A stretch of 64,000 nucleotides of DNA, taken from assembly GCA_019925095.2 (NCBI GenBank), contig CM034392.1, forward strand, positions 17,898,387-17,962,386. The letters are read 5' to 3'. The stretch is from Dendrolimus kikuchii (taxonomy: Eukaryota > Arthropoda > Insecta > Lepidoptera > Lasiocampidae). The notes beneath the pieces were generated by a model. It was not told the DNA's origin, made no database searches, and saw only the letters and a list, made by a program, of their open reading frames with translations. Made by a program: the position numbers and the translations under genes. Shown here in pieces: positions 1 to 11,900 of this stretch. The first letter of the stretch is position 1. Every line of letters starts with the position of its first letter.

Positions 1-160
1 CAGAAAAGTACAATCCGGGAATCTTCAAGTGTCGTGTGAATAGGTACTATCTAGGTAAGCGTGCTCCATCTTCGACCGGCACTGGACGTGATCGTGGTCA
101 AACGCAAACCTATTTACAATAAAAAAAAACCTCGGCATCGAATATATAAGTATATATACT
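1..160. repeat. 5' half of an interspersed repeat, interrupted by a mariner
   Basis: Positions about 130-160 (CCTCGGCATCGA followed by an AT run) match 23680-23712, and the repeat resumes at 1451 with the part that follows 23712. The copy is therefore split by the mariner at 163-1448. Positions 1-120 show no coding sequence that I can assign. The missing last lectin exon could lie just left of this edge, but I do not see it here. Confidence 0.5.
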
Positions 161-162
161 TA

Positions 163-1448
163 GTCTGGCCATAAATACTGTTACAATTAAAAAGAAACGA
201 AATATTACATTTGAATTTGGAATTTGAATCTGTCATTTTTATATGATTGTTCATTGTGTTTTCTCATTTTGGGGCCAACATTTTGCGACATTAAAATGGA
301 GTGGGGCGATAAAGAGAATCGAATGGCTGTGATTGCATTACACAAAGTAGGTACGGATCCAAATGTAATTTTTAAAACTCTCCATACACTTGGCATTAGT
401 AAAATGTTTGTGTACCGGGCTATTAATAGGTACAATGAGACCTTCTCTGTTTGTGACAGAAAAAGATCTGGCCGTCCAAGTAGTGTGCGTACGAAAAAGG
501 TGGTCAAAGCAGTAAGGGAAAGAATTCGAAGAAATCCTGTCCGAAAGTAAAAGATTTTATCTCGGAAGATGAAAATATCACCTAGAACCATGTCCCGTAT
601 TTTAAAAGATGATTTAGGACTTGCAACCTATAAGAGACGTACTGGTCATTTCTTAATTCATAATTTAAAAAAGAATAGGGTGGTAAAATCGAAACAACTA
701 CTGAAGCGGTGCGCAAAGAGAGGTCACAGAATTTTTTTTATTTACGGTTGAGAATTTTTTTACAATTGATTAACATTTTAATAAACAAAATGATCGTATT
801 TATGCTCAAAGCTCTAAGGAAGCTTCTCAATTAGTCGACAAAGCGCGACGTGGGCATTATCCGTCTGCAGTGATGGTTTGGTGGGGTGTTAGCTATGAAG
901 GAGTGACTGAGCCATATTTTTGTGAACAAGGTATCCAAACATCGGCACAAGTGTATCAATATACCATTCTTGAGAAGGTACTTAAGCCTCTTAATAACAC
1001 CAAGTTCAATAACCAAGAATGGTCCTTCCATCAAGACTCGGCGCCGGGTCATAAAGCTCGGTCCACGCAGTCTTGGTTGGAAACGAACGTTTCGGACTTC
1101 ATCAGAACTGAAGTCTGGCCGTCGTCTAGTCCCGATCTTAATCCGCTGGATTATGATTTATTGTCAGTTTTAGAGAGTACGGCTTACTCTAAACGCCATG
1201 ATAATTTGGAGTACCTAAAACAATCCATACGATTGGCAGTGAAAATTTTTCCCATAGAAAGAGTGCGAGCTTCTATTGATAACTGGAATCAACGTTTAAA
1301 GGACTGTATTGCAGCCAATGGACACCCCTTCGAATAAGCTTTTTATATTTTAAATTGTTTTATTTTTATGTATTAAAATATTGTAAAACTTATAAATGTT
1401 ATTTGCAATAGAAAAAAAAAATCTCTGTTACAATATTTATGGCAAGAC
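163..1448 (+). mobile_element. Tc1/mariner element with DD37D-like spacing, inactive
   Basis: The ends form a 23-bp imperfect inverted repeat, 163-185 against 1426-1448, with three mismatches and the shared core GCCATAAATA. Each end is flanked by TA, the dinucleotide duplicated by this superfamily. The inside codes for a decayed transposase. A repeat split at 160/1451 shows that the element jumped into an older repeat. Family placement (maT-like, 37 residues between the second and third acidic residues) comes from the spacing QDSAP to NPLDY. Confidence 0.85.
293..1337 (+). pseudogene. Tc1/mariner transposase relic (DD37D type)
   Basis: This is a transposase remnant, an enzyme that cuts and inserts the element at TA sites. 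The N-terminal helix-turn-helix part (SGRPSS, about 293-547) stops at a TAA at 547-549, continues in the same frame (KISPRTMSRI) to about 730, then changes frame near a poly-T run. The catalytic core resumes as MVWWGVSYEG, QDSAPGHKARSTQSW and SPDLNPLDY, with stop at 1337. In the frame that continues into the core, the expected first catalytic Asp (TDE) reads TVE, followed by a stop codon. The relic has at least two stops, one frameshift and a lost catalytic residue, so it cannot work. Its start is taken at the ATG at 296 or slightly upstream and is not certain. Confidence 0.85.
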
Positions 1449-1450
1449 TA

Positions 1451-2688
1451 GGTATAATATGTACTAAGTTTTAGCCAAATCAATCCCGTAGTTTTCCGTG
1501 AAAACGTAACAGGCAGACAGACAAAGTTACTTTCGCATTTATAATATTAATAGGGATTAGGATTCGATTGGCAGAGGGCATAAAATATTAGTCTGATTTT
1601 AATGTATGTTAGCAAAGTCATGAAAAATAATACTAAGGCGCAAAGCTCACTGAAATGGGGTTTGGCACTGGCGTGGCGTGGGCCTGGCACGGAATAGCAA
1701 TGGTATGGCGCGGAAAGATATGGCGCAAGCGCGAATTAGGCGTCGTCACGTATATTTTCTTTCCTAACTGAAGAACTTCAGAAGCAAGCGCACACTGCAA
1801 CTGACGGCCAACGTGCGCGGGCGTGAAAATGGCATGCCCGAAGGCCGCCAAATCCACCCAATTAAGTGGGTTCGAAATTGATCTTTATTACTAACGACTT
1901 TGGTATAAAATTTGAATATGACGGCAAGATGCCCCTGCCACACCAACGCCAGATGCCATTTTCGTGTGCATTGCGTCAAAAATTATTATGACAGCGTTAA
2001 ATTCCTGTTACATACGCTGGTACGAATTCGCCCCCTGATTTTTTCACATTTTTAAACGTATTGTACAAACTCGAAGTCTCTACACATACATATTAATATA
2101 GATTATATTATAGATAGATAAGTAAGTCTTAATAAGTTTCTTTTCAATTTAATTTAATTCAGTTTTCGACTGATTTTGTCAAAAAGATAATAATCGATGA
2201 TTGATTGAAATTTTGGGTTTTCTTTCCCTTTCAGATGTACATTTTTCCTAAGCTGTCTTCCAAATTTATATAAAAACTATGTGTGTGTGCAATTCACACG
2301 CAGTAGAAGTGAAACTTCAGAGAATATACTCACAGATAATTTTTGTCTAACTTTTAATTATATAAATATAATTCCTTTAGGTTACATCCGTCAACATATT
2401 ACAATCCAAAATAAACTACTTAAGTATCACTTTCAAGTTTTCAGTCTTAGTCTAAAAAATATTATTATTACTTTTATTTCGGTCCAAAGTGGACCTATGT
2501 TTAATTATCGGTCTTATTGACTCTCTAATCTGTGCTGCACAATGTAAACCTCGTATCTCATGCTCTCGCAGGCTTAGTCCTACACATTTACATGTTTATC
2601 TTTTTAGTGTCGCTTTTTCGTTTCACCGAGTTTCAAATCACAACGTTTCTAAAGAAGTTTCACTTCATAAATTAAAAAAATATTATAC
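1451..2688. other. Lectin intron: repeat tail, GC-rich patch, otherwise nothing recognised
   Basis: 1451-1560 is the second half of the repeat split by the mariner (core TTTCGCATTTATAATATTAA, also at 23770). 1630-2040 is clearly more GC-rich, with repeated TGGC/GGCG words, and may be a non-autonomous element, but I could not define its ends. 2041-2688 is AT-rich with no lectin-like translation on the minus strand. I searched here for the second half of the second lectin domain and did not find it. Confidence 0.4.
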
Positions 2689-2934
2689 CTCTTATAGTAG
2701 TCCATTCCTCGCCATTAATGTTCTGGAATCCCAAATATATAACTCTGGTTGAATTGTATTGTAAACGATTATCAATTGATACTTCATCCATTAGAGCAGC
2801 GAAGTAGTCAGCCTCGGCTTGGTTATTAACAATGGCTAAATACGACTGCTCCTTATAGCACACTGCGTACGCCTCACTCCAGGTCATAAGAGTACGATGT
2901 ATCTTATAACATTTGCTCAGAGTGTACACGTAAC
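2689..2934 (-). CDS. Lectin exon 4: first half of second C-type lectin domain
   Basis: The exon opens after a CAG acceptor with GYVYTLSKCYKIHRTLMTW. It carries the family pattern CYKxHR..TW..A...C and YLAIVNNQAEADYF, and ends at TTIRG before a GTATAA donor. It is 246 nt long: 2 nt, 81 codons and 1 nt. CYK and the later Cys in AVCYKE are the conserved N-terminal cysteines of a long-form lectin domain. The C-terminal half with the sugar-binding loop and WND-like motif must be on an exon at lower coordinates, beyond the window. Confidence 0.82.
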
Positions 2935-5900
2935 CTGGTTAAGATTTAAAATAATTACATATTAACTACCTGAAAGATCGTTTCTACATAGTAGGGATTA
3001 TCCGGAAGTTCGAAACTACTGTAACAACAGCCTCAGGGCTATACTTTTATAATAAAAAAATAGTTTTTCAGATTATTATAATTACCATGCAGTAACGGAG
3101 AAGGCAAACATTGTGTTGAAACTTGCATATCGAGATAACCTATTTGCAATTGCTACCGATCCATTTTAGAGAGTAGCAGCGGGTATAATGTACATTACCC
3201 AGCAGAGGTCGCCATCGACGAATATGTCAGGGACATCATCAAGTAGCTTTATTTTACTTGCATCAAAACTCAGTTAGGTCTTATATATATATATATATAT
3301 ATATATATACGTTCTTTACAAGGGTATTAAAAATCCATTGGGTGGTTTAGGAGGAGTTAGTGGATACACAAACAGGCGCAGAGAGGGACTATGTAAAAAT
3401 AGAGAAGATTTATGCAAACCAAACAAATTTTAAATAAGATAATTTACCAGGATCTGCTATATTACACCTGTCATTCCACTCCAATGACACTAAAGTCTTT
3501 TTGCAGATGAACGGTAATTTCTTATTGCAATTCTCATCATTCAAACAACCATCGCCTTTATGGAAGACCACGCAGTCTTGAACTCCGCCCGCGTCATTTG
3601 GCTGCCCAAGCGCCCATTTATGGTATACGTCTATAATAGGTTTTCCTGAAAAATACTAGGAATAACAATCGTCCAGTAATTGGATAAGTGACACGTTTTA
3701 CAATAATTTATAGTAATGTTCGTATAATAATAATTATTATGATTATAAGCTAAGACAAAAGTTCTAGCTCAACCGTCTTCTAGAAAGACTGTTGGCTAGA
3801 TATAATAGGTTGGGGAAAAAGTCTTTTCGCATATAGTATGTATTAACTTGTAATACCATTGGCTATACCATTTGTATCTGGCTGGTTTTGGTATCGTTAA
3901 AAAGTTTTAATTTTAAAGGAGACAATTCCAAAATCAAATTAGGAAAATGTGTGATTTTGATTTGTTTTTCTTATTATTGAAATGAGTGAATCTAATGAAG
4001 AAATTCGATACATTTTACAATTTTACTACAAAAAAGGTAAAAATGCAACACAAGCCGCGAAAAAAAATTTGTGATGTTTATGGACCTAATGCATATCTGT
4101 GAGAGTAGCGCAAATTTGGTTTAAGCGTTTTCAATCCGAAATTTTGATATCAAAGATGCACGTCGCTCAGGTCGCCCTGTTACGGACAAAATTGATGCCA
4201 TTTTTGAAAATGTGGAGCAAGATCGGCATATTAGTAGCTACGATATAGCTGGAGAACTGGGAATTGACCACAAAGCGGTTTTGGCGTATTTGAAAAAAGG
4301 TGGGTACACAAAAAAGCTCGATATTTGGGTGCCTCATGAGCTGACTGAAAGAAACCTAATGAACCGTGTACTCAGTTGTGATTCTTTATTACGACGTAAT
4401 GAAACCGAACCATTTTTGAAGAAGCTGATCACTGGTGATGAAAAGTGGATCACGTACGACAAGAATTTGCGAAAAACATCGTGGTCAAAAGCCGGTCAGG
4501 CTTCACAGCCTGTGGCAAAACCCGGGTTAACTCGCAACAAGGTGATGCTGTGTGTATGGTGGAATTGGAAGGGGATTATTCATTATGAGCTGTTACCGCC
4601 AGGCAGGACTATCGATTCTGAACTGTACTGCGAACAACTGATGAGATTAAAGCAAAAAGTTGAGAGAAAACGGCCGGAATTAATCAACAGAAGGGGTGTG
4701 GTTTTTCACCATGATAACGCTAGACCTCACACATCTTTAGCCACTCAGCAAAAATTACGAGAGTTTGGCTGTGAGGTGTTAATGCATCCACCGTAGTCCT
4801 GACCTTGCACCTTTAGATTTTGCTCTGCAGAATTCGTTAGGCAGTGTCAGGTTAACATCACGAGAGGACTGCCAAAACTACTTGTCGCAGTTTTTTGGTC
4901 AGAAGCCCCAAAATTTTTATAACAATGGGATCACGTCCCTACCTACAAGATGGCAAAAAGTTATCCAACAAAATGGCACCTACATACTTTAGTCAAATCT
5001 GAATAAACTTTATAAAAAAACCTTTTGACTTTTTATATAAAATGCGAAGAAACTTTTTCCCCGACCTAATAGAATGCAGAAATACTGGACAGCGCTTTAA
5101 TTGTAAGAAGGTTCCCGTCTCAAAAGTTTGGGCCGTAGACCCCACTGCTGAGTCAAGTAAGTCAAGTCAATCTCTAGTTCGTACCTCTTGTTTAAAGAGT
5201 AGGCGTTAATACAGGTTACATTGTATTTATTATATTTTTATGTTATTTGCCCTCGGAAGTTTTACTTCATTTTATACCGCAAACTATCCCATCTACCGGG
5301 ATGAAAGGCATCTATGTCAATTTTCGGTATTCCGACAGACAGATCGAGTTACTATCGCTATTTTGGGTAAATTTGCATAAACGCGGAACCTGAAAATTAT
5401 GCGTTTTTTTGTATTTAAAGACTATAAATATGGTTTTCTATGGTGTAATAAGGATACTAATATTATCGGAAACCCGTCATTCAGGTAAAAAATTAAAAAA
5501 GAATACAATTAATTACGTTAAAAACCTGCATCATATAAATAAAAATAATGTTCAATTTTAGCGTCACGACTCACCTAGTTGTGATAAAAACACAATCACT
5601 TATTTAATTTCGGGATTAATCTGCAAATGTAACATATATGACATGACCAAAATAATTAATCATTATAAAATCAACTATTACGGCATTGCTAAAAAACCAC
5701 CATATTTTGTAATTGGTAGGTGAAACCTCAGATTAATAATATTAAGAGACAAAGTTTTTACTTCACTTTGCTACTTGTTAGGCAAAGACACTAAATCCAT
5801 ACAGCATGAATATCAATATTATTCAATCAATCTGAAGATCATTGAATGACATGAAAGTATGGAATTTTAGATTTTTCACATTATTGTAACTAAGATAATT

Positions 5901-8900
5901 AATATATTTTTCTAGTTTGTATATATAAATACCGACTACATGCAATACCAATGTAAGCAGAACAAAGTATAGGTGTAAGGGGTGGTCAAAGGTGTAACCA
6001 GTGACAAGGACAGTGGGTTAGGTTAGGTTATCTTTAGACCAAAGCCCATGAGCCGAGCGAGCGAAGCAAGCGTGCCGCGGTAGCGGCCGGCGAGTGGCAG
6101 AACCAACTGGTTTCCGTTTATTCGTTGATAATTTTGATAAAAGTTAAAGTCGGTTCTGCCACTCGCCGGCCGCTGCCGCGGCACGCTCGCTTCGCCCGCT
6201 CGGCTCGTGGGCTTTGGTCTAAAGATAACCTTTTTTTTTTTTTTTTTGGCCAGGGGAAATCCGTTTGAGGACTAAGTCGCGACAGGCACAGAAGCCTGGG
6301 GGGATATTCGCGACCCGTGTGAGTGTGGGATTCGCCAGATCGGGGGTGGCACTAGCGTGCCCGGTCAGAACCGGTGCCACGCTATTGCCACTCCCCAGTT
6401 AGGGATACCCACTAAAACCCCTGGGTGTTCCGTCCTGCGCCTTATGCCAGGGCTACGTGAATGCGGGATTCCCAACTCCGCGTGCCCTGGCAGGCGTGGG
6501 CCCCCCTCACTGGGCCTCTTCCTATGCCAGGGGACGTATCCCCCGGCTACTACTAGGTCTAATCCATGCGTGGGGTGGTTTGTAACGCGCCCCACGGGAA
6601 GAGAGATGAGCTCGCGCGGAACACTCGCGCTCTCATCTCGACGGCACGTGCGGGTGAGTGAGAACCCCTATACCCCTAGGGGCCCCACCCGCGCCGCCCG
6701 CTTACGGCGGCCGAAGGTCACCGTCTGACCTCCGGCGTCGGCGCGTCCTCCTTTGGCGGGAGCGGAGCAGGGAATTACGCTCACGCTCCCGTTCCGCCTC
6801 CTCCTTCGCGAACATGACTTGCTCGCAGAAGGAGGAGACGGCGTCCCATCCGGTGGAGCTCCCGACCATGGTACGTACCACGGCCGGGAGCGAGGTGTCA
6901 AGTCCGGTATGGGCGACGAGCTCCCGGCGCTGCTCCGTCCAGGCTGGACATTCCTGGAGAGTGTGCAGCGCCGTGTCCTCGTCGCCCGTGTCACAATGAT
7001 GGCACCCTGACGTGGCCTCGCGGCCGAGGCGACACAGGTACCTTCCGAAGCAACCATGCCCCGTCAGGACCTGCGTCAGCCTGAACGTCAGGGTGCCGTG
7101 ACTTCGTCTAATCCAATCGTGCAGGACGGGCCTCACCGCCTCAATGGTGGCGGGGCCTGCGCTGGGTCGTCGTAGGCGATCTTCCCAGACCCCCACGGCT
7201 ACCTGATGGAGCTCCGACCTGCACGCCTCGATCTCGCGAGGCGCGGGTCTAGTGCCCCTGGCCAGGGCCTCTTTGCGCCACACATACAGTGACGCCAGGA
7301 CCCTGGCTTCCAGGTCCCATGGGGGGGATCCGGCCAGTAGCGAGGCCACTTCGAAGGACACCGTACGGTATCCTCTTATTGCCCTGACGGCCAATATGCG
7401 TTGCGCTTGACGCAACAGCGCCGCGTTTTTGGCCGTCAGGTGGTCCGACCATACAGGGGCCCCGTAAAGGGCCATCGAACGTACGATGCCTTCGAAGAGT
7501 TTCCGGCACGTGGCGTTGGGCCCCCCGACGTTGGGGAGCAGGCGCGAGAGCGCACCGGCTGCCCCCTTGAGTCTGGGGAGCAGCTGCCGAAAGTGTGCCG
7601 AAAAATCCCATCGGCTATCGAGGACCAATCCCAGGTATTTCATGGTTCCACCGATGCCGATGCGGATGCCTCCTACTATGATGCAGCTGTCCGGAGGTGG
7701 ACGATTACGAGGACCGTGAAACATCACGGCCTCGGTCTTCTGTAACGCCACCTCCAGACCAAGACGCCGGATCCTGCCTACTATTGTCGACACCCCAGCC
7801 GTGCCTAGAAGGCACGCCTGCCGATGGGTCCTCCCACGCGCGGCGATCAGCGTGTCGTCTGCGTAACATACGACGCTGACGCCCGGGAGGACCCGACACC
7901 TCAAGGTCCAGTCGTATGCGATGTTGCATGTTGTCGTTAATTATATATACAAACTACAAAAATATAATAAAGATCTTAATCACAATAATGTGAAAAATCT
8001 AAAATTCCGTATTTTTATGTCATTCAAAGATGTTCAGTTTGATTGAATAATAATGATATTCATGCTGTACGGATTTAGTTCCTTTGCCTGACATTTAGCA
8101 AAGTGAGGTAAAAACTTTGTTTCTCAATATTATTAATCTGAGGTTTTACTTACATATTACAAAATGTCGTGATTTTTTAGCAATGCCGTAATATTTGATT
8201 TTATAATTATTAATTATTTTGATCATGTCATACATGTTACATTTGCAGATTAATCCCAAAATTAAAGTAATTGTGTTTTTATTATAATTAGTAGGTAAGT
8301 TGTCACGCTAAAATTGAACATTATTTCTATCGATATAATGCACGTATTTCGTAATTAATTGTAATGTGTATTAATTTTTTGTCTAAATGATGGCTTACCG
8401 ATGATTTTAGTGTCGTTATTAAACCATAGCAAACCATATGTAAAGTCTTTGAATACAAAAAAATGCGTAATTTTCAGGTTCCGCGTTTATGCAAATTTTG
8501 TAAGACGATAAAAAACATCTCACTTAACTTGACTGTCAACTATCCTGTTGGGGTCTTTCTGGCGCGTGTACTTGAGAATTTCATTAAAACTGATCGGCAG
8601 CAACATAACTATTCTGATAGCATCTGTTTGGAAGATTTATCTTATTCTTATTCTTTTCTCGCTTTTTGACATTTTGTTATTTGATTTTATATATATGTAG
8701 ACGGTTCACTGAAACGTCACTGTCATACTGTCAAGAGTGATATGTTGTCAATGTCACTCTCGCAGAGAGTCCGGAGCGGCGGGAAGAAGGAAGAGATAAC
8801 CTCTTCTAGAGAATGGTGGCCAGCGCACCAAGTATTCGTACGAACTGCGATTCATTGCCTTAATCAAAGTGAATTATAACGTAATCAGTGTTAATATTAA

Positions 8901-11900
8901 GAAAGATTATTGTTATTTAATCAATAGAAACCAATGTATGGTAAAGATTACAAAAGATGTTAATTTCATAAATATATCCACATACATCATGCCCTGCCAT
9001 GATGAATTCTTTTAAATAAGTTCGTCATGTGCTTATAATACGGCTCTGACGAGCTTATATAGTTATAAGTCAATTCATAAATTGAATGTCCTAATAATAA
9101 AGTTATTTTTCGAAATCATCATCATCAAATCATATTACATACAGTATATATTTAAAGTTCGTACAGTATTCTTCTTTCAAGGTTCAAATTTGACATCGAG
9201 TCAAATAAGGAACTGTTCACCTAAGTCATTGTAATTGAACTTTGACATTTTATAATGTAAAAACCAGGTTTTTAAGCTTAATTTGCAGTTTCAAAATAGT
9301 TAATTGGTCAGGTCTATCCTCTTGTGCTAATATTTTAATGTTGTAATTTTTTATAATCGATTTTCCACAGCTTAAGAGCATATATTGTTTATAGGCTTAT
9401 TATACACAAGCTGTGTCCGCGATGTCGTTTTCTTGTAACTTGACAAACGCAGCATCAGTGGGGAATTTACACTTTTGCGGATCCATAGCAAATTCTTGAA
9501 TTCAAAATCTACGGCAATTTTTATCTCAGAAAACCGGCTGAATTTTTGCCGGGAATGGTATCAATTAGTTAGTTTGCATAAAAATTAAGCAATTCTGAAA
9601 CGATTTCTCTAGAAAGATAGCTTAAGTTGTTTTTTCAAATGAATTAATTCTTTATATTCTGAGAATCCCGCGGGACTTTTTTCGGGAGTGGTTTAAAGTG
9701 GTTAGGGTGCAAAAAATTGGCTGATACCGATATGATTTTTACGAGATTGGATTACGTTCTTTTTTAAATGCTGTGGTACTATCCTGGGAATCCCAGATTA
9801 TTTCTGAATCGACTACACGTGTAAAATAGTATGAAAATTAGGCTTACGGCTTAACTTAGTACTGTATAACGATTAACATATCTGACTAATACAGCACTTT
9901 TCATATTTGTCGGAATTTCCTAACTTCAAAACCACGTGATTTTAGAACTTGCTTGATGTGACAATTTCTGTAATTAATAGATATCGTTAGAATAACAGTC
10001 ATCCCGGGTTTTTACGGGAATTTCCGTGATTCATATATTTTCAAGTCGCTAGCAAATGCTAGTTTAAAGTAAAATCCTAATCTTAAAACCAAAAATATTC
10101 ATGAAAATCATGTTTAGGTGTTTCGGAGCTTATTAATTAACAAACTTTCGGTAGAAAAAAATTTACAAGTATAAGCGGTCATTATACATATATATAAGTA
10201 TAGATAAAAGGCCAACACTGCACATGCACTTCCTCACAACACCAGCATGTAACAAATACACTCTACATTAGTATAAGTTTAGTATTAAAATTACAATAAA
10301 TTAATATAATAAGTTATTCTTAAGGTACACTAAAACATAAAAATTACTACATATAATGTCACATACACTAACAAAAATAAACAATAAGCGTGTATGGAGT
10401 CTCAAATTTTTCATAGAAATTAAGTAGTAAAAAAGGGCACGGAACTCGAGTCCGTAGAGATATTAATAATAATAAAAAAAAGCGATCATTTATGATTAAA
10501 CTTCAAAATACATACACTTATCACTTTGGCCCGACTCCTATATCGTACCGACTGTTCATTTGCCTTAATATGGGTTGAAATTTAACATAAGCTCCATACT
10601 TGTAACGATAAAATTCAACCGATGGTAGGGCAAGTGAATGAATAGTAAGATATAAGAACCGGCCATAACTTGTTTTTTGCAAATCACAGAAACTTCAATT
10701 TAATGGTAACTAGCGAAACCGGCAGTCGTTATCCTGCCCTAAAATCATCAAAATCGTAGAAACCCCATTTTAGCTCCACCTACCGGATCCAATTGTGAAT
10801 TCAGACCATCATGGGACCCACTCAAATACGCACAAAAAATTTCATCCGAATCCTGAAACCCGAATTCAGCACCAACTACCAGATCCAATTATAAATTTAA
10901 TTAAACTGTTCCGGTTCAAATACGCACAAAAAATGTCATCAAAATCCTGGAACCCGATTGAACATATGTATATATATAAATATATACAGATTTATAGTTT
11001 ACTTACCTTCAATAGTAATAAAGGACTCTTTAGCAAATCGTGACGATATACCAATGAATATCCAACTAAAAGCTTGTGTTGCATTCCAATAATCCATGAC
11101 GGCGTTCGCTTCAACTTCGGTGACAGGGTAAAACAAAAATGCACCCTCTAGTTTACAAGTTTTTTTTGCATCCTCCCATGTTTTGGCAATAGTGTGTATC
11201 TTGTAAAAACTTTTTAAATCATTTATATAATGATAATCATTGCGAAAAAACTTCAAATTTCTTTGAGTATCTACAAAAAAATATTTTCAGTATAGAAACA
11301 TTTAAAATAATTAAGAAGACGGTGACCTAGGCTTAGTATTCTAACTTAGTCTTCCGCGACCGGGCCGGCCATCGTCCGTCAGGGCTAGAGGTGAATGCGT
11401 GAGCGAGCCCACAGCCCGGACATGGGACGCAACGAGGGTCAGCCAGGGGTTTTAGTGGGTATCCCCAACCGCGGTGTGGCAATAACATTCCTGCGGGAGT
11501 GCTAGTGCCACCCCGACAGGGCGAATCCCACACGCCCCACCGCGCTTCCCCCGAGGCGGTTTGTCCTCAAGCGGATTTCCCCTGGGAAAAAAAAAATATA
11601 GGGTAAATCATATCATTGTTGGCACTCCTCAAATTTCTCCCCCGTCAATGATTGAACCGCTATTAATTTATTTAAAACATTAAGAAAGGTTACTGTGCCG
11701 AAATTAACGTTGTTAACAAATACTGTAGCTATAGGTACTGTATATACATACTGTCAATATTTTTTTTTTTTTTTTTGCAAAGGTGAGAAATATGCAGACA
11801 GCCCAGCTCATGGAAAGAGGCTATTATCGCCAGCAGGCGTTTGCAACAATACTGGCGAAGTCAACGCGTTGCCAGCTTTGAGGATGGGATAGGGAGGGCT

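Noticed and set aside
1633..1979. Overlapping minus-strand frames of 70-75 codons as a candidate last lectin exon
   Set aside because: No lectin pattern (no G.PN, no WND-like motif, wrong cysteines). The DNA looks like a GC-rich repeat.
6357..7745. Several plus-strand frames opposite the R1-type LINE
   Set aside because: GC-rich LINE sequence keeps antisense frames open. The minus strand has the reverse transcriptase motifs.
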